From: Bactericera cockerelli
Lineage: Eukaryota; Arthropoda; Insecta; Hemiptera; Triozidae
NCBI GenBank assembly: GCA_024516035.1
Contig: CM044959.1
Location: 36,979,876-37,043,875 of the forward strand
Direction: 5' to 3'
DNA length: 64,000 nucleotides
In this document: positions 46,750 through 58,919 of the stretch, one piece after another
How the letters are laid out: each line of letters starts with the position of its first letter
Position numbering within the stretch: position 1 is the stretch's first letter
Program-made: the position numbers and the translations under genes
Notes under the pieces: generated by a model
Seen by the model: the letters and a program-made list of their open reading frames with translations, nothing else
Databases searched by the model: none
What the model was told of the DNA's origin: nothing

Positions 46750-47356
46750 GTATAGTAATAAGATTTGTCTAAATTATTTTAACTGTGGAGGACAAAGTCT
46801 TGTCATTAGAATACCACCTAACAACCAAACTAAATAAAATACCAAATTGATGCTTAGCCTTTAATGAGGTCTTGAACTCCAAGTTCCATTTTAAAAGTCT
46901 AGTAAGCTAGATTTTATTTTTATTTAAAATTACTATTAATGTTAATGTATTATTATTATTATTATCATCATCATCACAATCAAGAAATAAAAAGATACAT
47001 TTATTAAAAATAAGGCTTGCACCTTTTTAATTTAAGTATGAATTTGTGAACAAAAATAACTAGAATGTAGAAAAAATAGTATTCTATCATATACGTAAAA
47101 TAAATTTGAAGAAAATCGGTTAAGCGGTTTTGAAGATACAAGTGATTTAGTCGAAAAAATCAAAATTGCCAGGTGTATACAATGTGAAACAATCACGAGG
47201 AAGTATTGTGTCCATAATTAGCAGTGTTTTTTTATTTATATTTATAATGTAGGTACATATTTGTAAATTTTGAATGAGATCTATGTAATTTACGATTCAT
47301 AATACAAAAGCATTGATCAAAATAAATGCTTTATTTAGACTGTCAGTTGTCAGTGG

Positions 47357-47541
47357 CCAGCCTCCGTGGCGTAATGGTTGTAACTACTGCCCTATAATAT
47401 TTTTTTCCCCTCTTAACACGTGAGTCTGGAATCTACCCAGGCTGGGCGAGTTAAATGTAGGTAGCTGGAACGATTCCCAGCGAATGGAGGGTAAAACCCC
47501 ACGTCCTGACTAGTTCAAATCAGGACGTTAAAACCAAATAC
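47357..47541 (+). repeat. Internally deleted tRNA-SINE in the right arm
   Basis: Mirror copy of 34506-34690, here with head and body on the + strand. Confidence 0.75.
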
Positions 47542-48289
47542 AATCAACTGGTCACAATCGTTTTAAAATGAGGTTGGTGTGATAATTGGTGCTTCTTTTG
47601 TGGAACTTCAACCAGTAATAATGAAGAAAAAAATATACCTATTTAATCTTAAAATCCATTAACAATAATTCATTAATAATCAACTAGTGTTTTAACCTTG
47701 TATTGAAAAATTAGTTATGAACTCGTTAAATAACAGACAACTTTGTTTAGTGGTTTTGTTTACAATACAATTTTAATTATAATATGTACCTAAGTACATG
47801 GTAGGTAGATGGAATTTCGATCTTGGTAAAATAAAGAGGGAAATGAAAGTGCCGAGTATTATTGTATGTTCCAAAATTGCCTCTTACTATGGCTCTAAGA
47901 AATGTTGACCCATATATTTGCCTAACATCGAGTTACTAAACATGGTGTCAATTCAGCATAATCAGTTGGTAGGTTATAAACAGAAGAAGTGAGACATTAT
48001 ACTAGATAATACATTTAATAATTATAAATTAATAAGCAAGCATATATCCATGGAATATACCCTGAAAATTTCAGCTCGATTGGACAAAAAATGCAACTTA
48101 TATCATGTTACAATGTTACATACATAGGTAGATGGATAATTAGATTGTGAGAAATCAATGTTGATCGAGTTAAACCATACTCACTTCTTTCGAAATTAAA
48201 CGGTCATAGGAGGTTGACTCAAACTACCAACTACTGTTTTTTTTTCTCACGAGAAAACCGGACATCCAAAGTACAGAGTAAAAAAAAAA

Positions 48290-48375
48290 TTAAACCTAGC
48301 CGGGATTCGAACCCAGGTCACCTTGCAAACTTTGTGTTTTACCTACACCAGTCGACGACCACAGAGACTGCTCAA
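48290..48375 (-). repeat. tRNA-like SINE head in the right arm
   Basis: Mirror copy of 33672-33757; a box-B core, GGGATTCGAACCC as read on +, is visible. Confidence 0.5.
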
Positions 48376-49243
48376 TACATAATATTTTATTATAATTTAT
48401 CATTGTTTTGATCTATATTAATCAATATTTTACCTCTTACTGGCCAATATTTTATACACTTCTCATAATTAGACCTAGTTTACCTCTTGATGTAGAAATC
48501 TCTGAATGAAGTTATAAAACGTTATTATTCCCTAACTGATAACTCAGTCTGCTGGCAGCTTGGGTGAAGCAAAGATGACTGGATCCCACCCATATTTTAA
48601 GTTCTATGTGAGGCGAAGATTTTTTGATACTCTCATAAATCTTATTTCAGTTTTTAATTTTTATGTCTCACACTGTCGCTGATTTTTCTAACATTTTATT
48701 TACATCGTAGTATATTTCTACATAATTAGACATTTAGAAAGAACCTTCAGTCATCAACTTGGGATAAATAGGCGTGGCTCCAGGGTTCATTTTAGATAAT
48801 CCTTTAGATGGCTTTAAATACTTTTCTACTTGTTTCAACCATCTGAAATTAAGTGATCTCATTCCCTTTGACTAGACCTTTCTAAAAACACCAGAAATAC
48901 AACTCTAGGATAATAATAGACGGCTCTGGGCTCCATAATAAGTATTCCTTTCAAAGGGTATAACTCAAGTTTGGTCCAGTGTAATACTTTAGTTATATTT
49001 TTATATTTTTTCCTATGATAAGGCCTTTCGAAAAATACCACAATCGCAGCTCCAAGATAACCAGGGGCGGCTCTGTGCAACTTTCCCGTTTTATTTTAGA
49101 AGGCCATATCTCCTATCCTATAAAAAATAAATACTTGAAACTATAAAAGGTATGCAGAGATGAAAATTCCCTTTTCAAAAACGTATCTCACGTCTTTCCA
49201 CGATAAGCACACGTTGCTGTACCCTTGACAGAAAATTGGTCTG

Positions 49244-49275
<32 letters not shown>

Positions 49276-49532
49276 CGTATGAATAATTTCATGAAATTCA
49301 AGATTTTCGGCGTGGCCAGTAAACGACTTTAACTGTACGTAGGAACCTCGCGCTTTCGTGAAACACAATCTATTTTCGCGTCTCATTACGAATTTGAAAT
49401 AAAAATTGATAAAAGTTAGCGTTAAGTGGGCGAAAACAATAAAACAAAATACATATAAACTCTGTTTCGTGTTAATATAGGCCGGGTGGCTGGCGCTACT
49501 TGACGAGCGCTCGCCTCCCGGCGAGCTTGATT

Positions 49533-52280
49533 TCACCCACTTTCGATTCTCGAGACCGGCACGCCGCGGCGTGGGTGCCCTATGGCTCTATGTACGACAC
49601 TATGGACTTGTTATGACGCCACGTTATCAGGCAACCTTTCGCCGGACCTTTCTTTGTAGGCAGGATGAGGTCAAACGTCGTATTGCGAGTGGAGGTTTTT
49701 TTAATGGCGCTTTGTTTGATTGTGATCTATATTAATGCGGGCGGGCGTTATCCGCTTTATCGTAATATTACGCGTTGTTTGCTCAAAGGCGTGTGCATAT
49801 TAATGAGTTCGCAAAAGATATTATCAATAGACAGTAACATGATGTTCTTTTACCATAAATAAATCCAAATACAGAATTTTTTTTGCATCTATTTGTCAGT
49901 AGGGAAGGAAATGATGAATGAATTTAATGAATCCTGAATATATTTGAATGAAGAGCCGCGCCAGTTTACATGTTCATTGAGTCCATTCGGGGTATAGAAT
50001 TATCAAATGACTGTGAACGTTAGTGCACCCTATTTCAACAATATTTTCAAAATATCCTGTCGGGAACTCTGCAAAATGCAGACACTCGTATATAAAACTA
50101 TGACCCCATTTTACTTCATAAATTAAAATTATCAAATGCTGAGAGATAATTTGTTCCGATCAAATTACTTTTTCAAAACAGAAATGGGTAGAAAACTGAA
50201 ACGCATAAGGTAAAGTAAACAAATGGCATCGGGTGCAATATTCTCTAATGCATTTTGAACACAAAGAACGCGTGCTAGTGATTACTTAACCTAACTGCAG
50301 GCTGCACAATTCATTATCCTCGAGAGATTAAATGCACAAAACCATCAACATTATACTACAAAGTGTTAGCACGTCCAGCTGCTTGGCAAAGAGTCATAAA
50401 CTGCATCTGTTGGGACCTGGTGCATGATGAAGTTGTTTTCTTTTAATTATATTTGATCTTCCGCAGCACCCCACAGTTTATGCTCAACGAGGTTGCCCCT
50501 CGAATTTCTTTTTTGGAGTAAACTCAAAATGAAGTGATCAACTTGGAAACCCCTAGGAGGGTTGTGACTATTTTCTTCTTTACTATTTTGTAGGGATCAA
50601 TTTTCTAGTTTGATAGTAAAGCAGAGGAGAGGTATGATTATGAGGTTGTCAAAAACCTTCATGTCGGCATTTGATCAAGCGATCTTTGTTTAAAAGTCAA
50701 ACAACTTGGTGAAGAAATAGCTTATCTAAGTTCGAAATACATTAATTCCATGTAAAGGAGTTGGTACACTCAACAGGATTTGGAACTGCAAACTGATTCT
50801 AAATTGTAGTGAAAGAGCTTGATTATGATTTTTCTTATGAAGAAAGTGGCTATTAAGTTTAATAGGCTATTAATAGACATTTCCTTCATTTTCAAGGACA
50901 CTTACATCTCTTGGAGACTGTTCCAATCCCGGCTGAATACCATTTTTCATCTTCCTCAACATCTTCTACCTAGGATAATTTCACATCTTGGTATTTTACA
51001 TTCACAGTACAACGTATAGTCTGTCTCATCTATGTTTCTTGACCTCAATCTCTTGTGATTTTTGAAAATCCCAAGTAGGTCACATAATAAGCTGAAAGTC
51101 TTGAGAGGTCCTCCAAAAAATAAGCTTGGTGCATAATAGACTAATCACTGGACGAGAGAATTCTCTTGGGCTTCTTTTGTGTACACATAATCTTGTGTGT
51201 TTGTTGGTGTATTTGTTTGTTTTGTTTTCCAAAATCTCTTCAAACGGTTCTTTCGTTTCGTTGATTGTGTGAAGAACTAACTAATTCGTTGTGATCATAT
51301 CCGGCATGTGATATTTCCTCATTTATTGGTTATAGATATAATGTTTGACAATAGTGAAAGGCTTTGTCCTATAAATGTTGATAATACTCTGCTAGTTTGT
51401 GACAAATTAAATACGAATAACCAAAAAATGATGGATTTCGGAAGGGTTCAAAATATAACTCTATTCCCCTGACAAGTTATAATTTGATCCTTCTCTATTT
51501 ACCACTGACTGGATCAGCATGATTTGATTTGTAATATTTGCACATATCTCGTGCTCATCAACAAGTACTCACGACTTTCCATTTGCGAATACTGAAACAG
51601 AGGACTTAGTTGACAGCAATTAACAACCCTTGACAAGGTTGGCGTTAGGATGTCCGCCGTAAAATACAGATGGTGGAGGGCTAGAACCAAACAACCCGAA
51701 TCTCCACCTTACTTGAATAGGGAAAAAAAGGAAAAGTTGAGATGAATTAATTTTGAAATTATGTTAATACCAAGTCAAATCACCATGTTTAATTTTCCAA
51801 ACACAACCTATATAATTCACGAAACAACGCACTTAGGTGTTGAGCACGTAATGATCTACACAACTTTAATCTTAGTTCGTGTTATCGTGTTTATACAAGC
51901 TATTTTTTAAATTAAAGCATATATGGCCATATGAAAGTTCAGAGTGAGATGCGTCAAGAAAGTTCTCTGTTCTCACACCAACACCGAAAAATAACGTGAA
52001 CATCATATTAAACAGAAACATTAAAAACTACAACAATAACAACTCTTTCTGTACTTGGTGCTATTAATATCGGATGAGCAGACCATGTAGGAGTAAGTGG
52101 TTCCTGCAATAGCTGAAACACTCTTCTAAATTTATGCGTTGTATTATTAAAAACACACACAATCAGCGGCTTTCAGTTTGTGGACAAAGAAAATGTTTTT
52201 GAGAACACATAAAGAGATTACCTTAATTTTAGGCTAAAAATTTCTGTAGCCTCAATTCAAAATAGAAAATGTAATAGTAA
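49533..52280. other. Right flank of the inverted repeat: GC-rich patch, then AT-rich DNA
   Basis: 49533-49660 is unusually GC-rich (CGAGACCGGCACGCCGCGGC) and continues the composition of the arm end, as a promoter or first-exon region might. A 65-codon + frame at 49665-49862 follows, with a hydrophobic N-terminus but no known family. The rest is AT-rich without a gene. Confidence 0.4.
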
Positions 52281-52422
52281 CAAAAATGCAAAATAGCAAA
52301 CATAAAAGTCACATAGATGAAAAGAGCAAATAAAAAACTCACACAAATGCAAAATAGCAAATACAAAACTCACATAAATGCAAAATGGCAAAGAGGAAAG
52401 TCACAAAAATACAAAATGGCAA
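52281..52422. repeat. Degenerate ~31-bp tandem repeat
   Basis: Four to five imperfect copies containing ATGCAAAATAGC and AACTCACA.AAATG. The open frame through it is a result of the repeat, not evidence of a gene. Confidence 0.75.
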
Positions 52423-54056
52423 TCGCTCCTTGGAAAAGGTTGTTTGCTCTTTGCTATCTTGATGCTAGAAAGAAAACCAATGTTATCACCCAAGATTTTC
52501 AACGGTCAGTTTTTACTGCCGAAAGAAGTTGATATCCAGAGCTTCCAAAGTTTCAGCCGTTCTTCTAGTTTGAGCATCGCTGATGTACTATATGTAGAGA
52601 GAACCTATTTTACAGTATTTACCTTCCTGAGCAGATGTTCGCTTTACAAAACACATGGAGGAGACAGGAGACTAACTCGGTCCCTAATCTCTATTATAGA
52701 CCTACGAGGCTTGAATTTTTAATTGTTCCTATGAGAGTGTGCGTCCAATTTTGGTGACCCACTTTTCCCCTACATTCTTTTTCTGAAGTTTTTTTTTGAA
52801 GCATTTAACACGTCTAGTATTGGGTTTTTTAAACATGTTGTTCCTCAATGAAGTTCTTCTCCTAGAACATATTCGAGATTTTTAGATTGGTATCCAATTA
52901 ATTAAGATGCAATCGAAACTTGTCGATTTTTTATGGTTGTCACCGTTGTTGGATAAATGGTGATCCCGATGTATTATTTTACACCTTAATTGACTAGCAT
53001 TTAAAGAATGTCCTATATTTTTCAAACATTTTTTCTCTTGTTTTTTAAAGCAATAGTAACACTTTTAATTTCTGAACAATCCTATTTATCTGATTGAGTG
53101 TCAATAATGGAATTCATAGATTTTTAACATATTCTTTTAATTATTTATAGACGGGAAACAAGAAAATTCCATGTGGTTGATAGACATTTTGTACTTTAGC
53201 CGTTGAAATTCCTTCTGACCACCTAAGAAATAAATTCTGTTCCATGAGAAATACCAGATTTATTTAGAAATGTTCATATTCATCCAGAGGAAATCCAACT
53301 ATAGTAGGTAGGTAGTTACTTACAAAGAGAAAAAACTCCTTCTATATGTAATCTTGGAAATGCTCTCTATACTGATGATCTAACCTTTCAATTCCAAGCA
53401 ATATACAAGATTTTTCTACAAGAATTATTGTTTCCTAGTGGGTAACATGGTATTATGATATTATAGAATTAAATTCTAAAATATAGTATGTAATAAACTG
53501 TGCAAAAAGTTGTGTTCCCCATGACATTTCTTAGTGCCCAACTCCTAATAAGTCAGTATTTTTGTCTTATTTAGACTTGATCTGGCACGGTATATGAGGA
53601 AACAAACTCTCACTGTGGCTTATAGAGTGTCGAGTAGCTTTTCATTCAGTAGGCATTAAATAAATTATATAAATTAGATGCAAATAAACATTAATTAAAT
53701 AAACTGTTGAGTTTAAAAGGATTTCACAGAATATGGATATTTTTCTTCAAGGCTCGAAATCATTACAAGTGAATATGAAAAGACATTTAAAAGCCATATT
53801 AATGAAGAATTTAATATCTATTAATGTTAAGGTTATAAATGAGCATGATATTTAAGCAATAAACCAAAATCCTTGACGGTATAGGTAGTAATCTTAATTT
53901 CATGTCCATAAATAATAATAATAATAATAAAAATTGTAATAATTAATGCTACCTTTTTTTCTCTGACTTACGGCTCTTCAGTAGGTAAGGCGAGGTAAGC
54001 CTGTCTTTCGATTTTAGAATTTTTAGGTGTCAAGTTTCTTTAATTACAATAAAATA
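52423..54056. other. Non-coding AT-rich DNA
   Basis: No gene recognised. An (AAT)n microsatellite lies at 53910-53931. A pyrimidine-rich tract before CAGTAG|GTAAGG near 53982 resembles a weak microexon or recursive site but was not called. Confidence 0.5.
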
Positions 54057-54100
54057 ATCGAAATAATTTGGAGAGTTTTCTGTCTCCAAATTATTTCGAT
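54057..54100 (+). other. Perfect 18-bp hairpin upstream of the candidate exon
   Basis: ATCGAAATAATTTGGAGA at 54057-54074 pairs fully with 54083-54100 around an 8-base loop. It lies about 150 bases upstream of the 54253/54254 acceptor, where RNA structure could influence splicing. It may also be a small MITE end. Confidence 0.6.
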
Positions 54101-54253
54101 GTTTATTTGTTTTACCAAGAGTTGTGTATAATTATATGTTTTTCCTGAGAACTTATATATTTCATTGTAATAAAATAATATTTTTTTAATATTCGGATTT
54201 TGTCCCTCGGCACCATCTCTAATCCTCCTATATTGTGCTCTGTTTCATGTCAG

Positions 54254-54396
54254 GAGTCAGTCCAAGGCATCCTACCTGGCCTACAGGCGAGAACCCAGGG
54301 AGAGGGAGAAGGGACTGCCCAACTTCGAGGGCAGCTACAAGAGGACTATGTCCCCCTCCGGGCGAGTCAAGGCGCCCCTGGTGGAGAACAATCAAG
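54254..54396 (+). CDS. Candidate internal coding exon of an unidentified host gene
   Basis: 143 nt bounded by a pyrimidine-rich acceptor ending CATGTCAG (54253) and the donor AAG|GTAAGA (54397). It is strikingly GC-rich beside its AT-rich surroundings. All three frames are open; the one starting at 54255 is favoured because about 80% of its third positions are G or C and its residues are typical of a charged linker (YLAYRREPREREKG, then SYKRTMSPSGRVKAPLVE). This gives an incoming phase of 2 and an outgoing phase of 1. The protein family was not recognised. No second exon was found, so the flanking introns must exceed 9 kb downstream and, if the recursive sites are right, 53 kb upstream. Confidence 0.6.
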
Positions 54397-54487
54397 GTAA
54401 GATGACCTTTCTGTTTGGCAAAAGCTTTAATAATAATGGTAATAATAATATTCATAGCACAAGAATGCTATGATTAAAAATAATCAT

Positions 54488-54684
54488 ATCACCTTATTTA
54501 AACTGCCCAATTAGGACTATAACGTCCCATCTATTATTACTCGTACATTAGTTAGGTCAAGACCTATTATTATGTGATTAAAATTCCAAATAGGAGGATA
54601 ACATTTCATGTCTTACCTGGGTTTTGAACTCGCGACCTCTAAATTCACAGAGTGCCGCCGCTGAGCACTGAGAGCAACCGGGAT
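54488..54684 (-). repeat. tRNA-derived SINE, family B, copy 1
   Basis: Reads on the - strand as a diverged tRNA head (box-B-like GAGTTCAAAACCC), then a body with GGACGTTATAGTCC and GGGCAGTTTAAATAAGG. It shares this layout with 57660-57870 and 59646-59841. No target duplication was identified. Confidence 0.65.
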
Positions 54685-56227
54685 AGATACTTAGACATTT
54701 GTAGAACTTTATTTTTTTTTCAATGAGTGTTGTTTTTCAATTGCGTAAAAAAATTGGCACTTAAACTCGCATTTTATATTGTGTTCCATTGACCAGCCTT
54801 AACTGCAACCGTTCTATAAAGTCCAAATGGCTTCTTTTAAAGATATTCATGTACTCTTAAGGTCTTGTGAGGGACCGATGCATCCATATTACTCACATTT
54901 CTGAAGCATCATCACTAGGGAGCCCCTCAAATAAACTAACCTGAAACTACGTCTTTTCCTCGTTATTCAACAAGGGAATGTTACATCAAGTTTAGGTACT
55001 CTGCCCAGTGGAAAATCATTGGAAGAGTTTTTTTTTTTTACTAAAGAAATGTGCTGAAACTGTAATTAAAAAATATAATTATACCTATTTCCATCTTAGG
55101 TTTACCTACATAATTATGTATAACTAACTTATGTAACCTATGAATATAGTTGTAGGTCGGAGAATTTTTACTGCATGACCTTTTCATAACTACTAAAGTC
55201 AGAGAGCTTGCAAACTTTTTTTACAAACCTTGAAAAGAAAATTGATGAACTCACATGACATTAAGGGTTGTTACCAGTACTTACCAAGTGTCTTTAACTC
55301 CCAATTATCTACCCCAATTAAAATACATAGAAAGGGTAGTAAAATTGTACAATTCAAAGCTGCAGGACAAGAAAAGAAAGAGTTTTTCTTCAATGCTAGA
55401 GGGCAGTACATATGCAGTTGAAAGTCTATTTATTGGTATGAAATTCATATAATTCTACACCAATTAGCAAACACACAATACTTATATCTAGTTCGGTCAT
55501 TAGCTACTAGCAATTTAGCCAGGAGCCACGACCTTGAAATTTAAAAGCTAGTAAAATCTCGCCTTAACCTCCATGACCTGGTGTTGTGGTATTAAGTTAT
55601 TACAAGCCAAACGAGACTGGTTAAAGTTAATAATTTAATAATACCTCTATGAGTTCCTATTGACTTCGCATATACTCAAAGTAATCATTTTGAGTTCTAT
55701 ACTAGTTTTAAGATCTATACCATTTCTAAAGCTATTGACTTTTCGGTGTAGCTTGATGTGGATATTAGGATCGAGTATAAAAAAAATGCTCTTACATTGA
55801 AGTACATTTAGTATTGTCGCACAATATACCTTTTAGGACCATTTAACCTTTAGTACAAAGTGACATTTAAATTACTAAACTGTTGGTTTGTGTTTGTTTT
55901 TTATGTTTGTTTTTTTTTTTTTTTTTTGGTCACTTCTTCTTTCACTTAGCCTATGGAGGCCAAAATTATAGTCCCATCTCCACAACAGAAATCTATGATT
56001 AGTTGATTACTGATCCCAAAATCATTAGGTACCTTTTGAAATTATCCTAGTAAATTTCATTTCTCTGAACTTAGAATTTCACGAAAAGCTAGGTAACTTT
56101 ACTGTCGCTTCAGCATCATAGCTACCTACTGAAGAGTGACAGCCTTACTTATCTGGCTTAACACAGACGAGGACTGTATCTGCTCTGAGATATCTCCATA
56201 CAGTGACAGGAGAGCAATACCAATATA
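54685..56227. other. Non-coding AT-rich DNA, no gene seen
   Basis: Contains a T run near 55911-55927 and short chance frames at 55230-55452. Nothing recognised. Confidence 0.5.
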
Positions 56228-56231
56228 TCCC

Positions 56232-56322
56232 ATCCCATGCCAGGTCTGATATTAATATTAGCAGAGGAGAGATCCCATGCCAAGTGAGCCAAGTCTGATA
56301 TTAATATTTAGCAGAGGAGAAG
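56232..56322. repeat. Imperfect tandem duplication of 40-51 bp
   Basis: ATCCCATGCC..TCTGATATTAATATT..AGCAGAGGAGA occurs twice, the second copy carrying an 11-base internal insertion. It ends just before the inverted-repeat element at 56332. Confidence 0.8.
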
Positions 56323-56331
56323 ACAGCAACG

Positions 56332-57562
56332 TAGGGGAAGGTCTCCCAAAACCGGGTACTTAGTTTTCTACGCCATCTAGCGGAAAAGCCATTATCATCA
56401 TCTCAGCAAATTAAACTGAAAAACATTCACAACTTTGTTGGCTATCTAAATTTGAAAACGATACGTCACTAGTATTGCCATTTTTTGTTAAATTTATTTT
56501 TTTCAAAAAAAGTCAAAGTACCCGGTTCTGTCATCCCGGTCTTTCAGAACCGGGTACTGGGTATGACAGAACCGGGTACCCCTATATTTCCCATGGAAGA
56601 CATTGATAAAAAGTTCAATGATGTTTATTGAAACGAACTTCAACATTTTTTTATTTTTATTTATGAGCATAAGTAATTTCAATGTAAAAAATAATTATTT
56701 TTCGATTGGCAAACAACAAGAGGGAACAAATTTTGAACCTAAATTTTAGAAAAATAAAATAGGAAACACACTTGTAGGTATTCATAAAGGTAAAACTTAC
56801 AACTATCTTTCTTGACATTGTAAAAAATAACTAGAATAGGAATTGTACCAAAATATTAGGAAAATTGCTTTTAAAAAAAATAGGTGGGTAATAAAAATCA
56901 TACCTTGGAGGGTTTGACATTGTGACACCTAAAAATATATAAAAAATGAGAAAAATAATTGAATGTCATTAAAAAATAATATGTAGCAGGTCCCTACTTG
57001 CTCACCTACTTAGCTTCAATACCTTCCCTGAAAAATATCCAGAGACATATTATATTATCAAAGACAACTTGAAAAAATGTAAGCACATAAAAATACACAC
57101 AACACTAAGGAAAAAATAGGCTGCTCAAATCGGGTACCTGAAAATCTGTACCCGGTTTTATCAACCCCAAAGTACCCGGTATGAACAGACTCATGACTTT
57201 CTGTGAAAAATATTGAATAACTAAGACATGCAAAACGATATTAAAAAGATTTAATTATGATATGAAATAACACTTTTTAAGTAAAAGCTTTACAGACTTA
57301 CCATGAATTTTCAGCACAAATAGCCGTTAAAAGTCACTCGATAACTGTGGGCTCGAAAATAAGGAAATAACACGAGCAAAACTAGAACCTCAAATCAGAG
57401 CGAAATGACTCGAAATGAAATTGGTTTTTTTTACAAAAGTTACGCTCTGCTAGGAAGAAATTTTAGTTTTTGTAATCATTTCATAGATGGCATTAGCACT
57501 ATCGTCGGAAACAGTGGTACCCGGTATTAGCAGACTACCCGGTTTTAGCAAACCTTCCCCTA
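56332..57562. mobile_element. Non-coding transposon with TAGGGGAAGGT ends and ACCGGGTAC motifs
   Basis: About 1.2 kb. The left end (GTAGGGGAAGGT from 56331) and right end (reverse complement ending 57563) form an inverted repeat that continues, with mismatches, into AAAACCGGGTA. A TA at each tip suggests a Tc1/mariner-type duplication. About nine copies of ACCGGGTAC or its complement lie inside, clustered near both ends and in two inner patches (56519-56580 and 57125-57180). There is no open frame of note, so it would move only with an enzyme supplied elsewhere. Confidence 0.65.
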
Positions 57563-57659
57563 CAGATACTTCATTGAGTAAAGAAACTTCGTACAAAGAA
57601 AGTTAAAAAAAGAAGTAAAGTTTTAAAAAAAGCACTACTTGTACTTCAATATAATATCG

Positions 57660-57870
57660 CCTTTTTTGAACTGCCAATTATTAGTACTAAAGAGTAAAGA
57701 GTCCTATTATTCCAGTAGTAATCCTAAGACATTGTGTTGTCAAAATCCCAAATGGGAGTATAACTTTTCATGTCGCCGCTGGGTTTCGAACCGGTGACCT
57801 CTGAATTGCCAGACCGACGCACGACCCGCGACGCCTTGATTACTGAGAGTACTGAGCTACAGGGACTGAC
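57660..57870 (-). repeat. tRNA-derived SINE, family B, copy 2
   Basis: On the - strand: TGTAGCTCAGTACTCTCAG (box A region), then GGTTCGAAACCC (box B), then the family-B body. The head carries an extra segment of about 10 bases compared with copy 3. Confidence 0.75.
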
Positions 57871-58202
57871 TTAAATTTTGATTTATAATTATGCCCCCCA
57901 TGTCTTGATCTTTCTCCATGGCCCTGCTTCTGGTATCCGCAGACTCGATTAATCAGCAGATAAAAGTGAAGTCAGCAGATAGCAATGACTGACGCTATCT
58001 CGCACTGCACTGACATGCATGCGTGCCTCTGTGAGGTATCCACTTTATGGCTGTTCTAGCAGTGTTCCAAGAATTGGTATTAGAATATTTGTTATCAAGA
58101 ATATCACGAGGAAAACTCAATTCTCAAGACTACTGGAATCTACCTATTAGTAACTAGTAGGTATTTCTGAAAAGTACAAGAGTACCTACTTATACATTTA
58201 TA

Positions 58203-58475
58203 CATTTTTTTTTTTTTTTTTTAATCCCCTTTAAGAGAATATCTGTTGTACTTTTAGCGGGTATTGTGTTCGTATGTTTTGTACGTATTGTTAAAAAAAA
58301 TATACTCATATTTCCTGGCGAAGAATATACATAAATGTATACGAGCGAACCCCTGGCGTCCGTAGTACCTACACTTTGTACAGTACAGAGAAATATCTGC
58401 TCGGTTGGGAATCGAACTTGGGTCTCTTGGATGCAAGTTAAGTGCTTCACCCAATAGTGACTACATGATATAAAT
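58203..58475 (-). repeat. tRNA-derived SINE with A tail (family C)
   Basis: On the - strand a tRNA-like head contains CAAGTTCGATTCCCAACC (box B). About 180 bases of body follow and end in an A run (T18 near 58206 on +). A second T/A run borders the head at 58483. No target duplication was established. Confidence 0.6.
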
Positions 58476-58723
58476 ATTATTACTTTTTTTTTTTTCTTTT
58501 TTGTAAAGATGAGTATTTTACAGCCTTTTTTATTTCGTAGCCATGAAACAGGAGCTACTTTAGATGCTTGTGGTCTATGTTGTAGCCTGCCCATCCCGTA
58601 GTATGCATCCCCTCTGATGAGCGAGAAGTGACACAATACTTCTCATTTAGGTGCTGGGTCAACACGAGCGCACCGGAAGGTATCCCTTCTATGTTTTACC
58701 ATCATGTATAAATTTGTATTTAG

Positions 58724-58905
58724 TTACCTTGGCTGAGTGGTTTAGCGCACGGGGTTCGATCCTCAGCAGGTTAGGAATTTTTATGCTCACTTGGATATTT
58801 GGAGTCCACTCGTGAGGAAAAATCAGTTGCTGCTTTAATATGAGGAGAGACCTGTGGCAGAGTTCTGCGCTATCCACTAAACAAATATATAATAATATAA
58901 ATAAA
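58724..58905 (+). repeat. tRNA-Ser-like SINE with collapsed head (family D)
   Basis: TTGGCTGAGTGGTTTAGCGC (box A) is followed almost directly by GGGGTTCGATCC (box B), so the anticodon part is missing. The unit ends in AATATATAATAATATAAATA. It is the only clearly + strand SINE outside the giant inverted repeat. Confidence 0.6.
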
Positions 58906-58919
58906 CACATTTGTTATTA

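Larger units (their letters stand above)
44952..49532 (-). repeat. Right arm of the giant inverted repeat (4581 bp)
   Basis: Mirror copy of 32515-37095. The inner end is the tip of the foldback at 44952. The outer end is 49532, after which the two flanks stop matching. TCAC borders both outer ends (32511-32514 and 49533-49536). GC-rich sequence continues smoothly beyond this arm's outer end, unlike the left one. Confidence 0.95.

Noticed and set aside
32515..49532. Polinton/Maverick or other giant self-synthesising element
   Set aside because: Size fits, but no polymerase B, integrase, protease or capsid gene exists in the spacer or arms, and no 6-bp target duplication was seen.
53950..53990. 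Recursive site or 3-nt microexon at CAG-TAG-GTAAGG
   Set aside because: The tract is interrupted and the acceptor would be TAG directly after CAG; too weak without RNA evidence.
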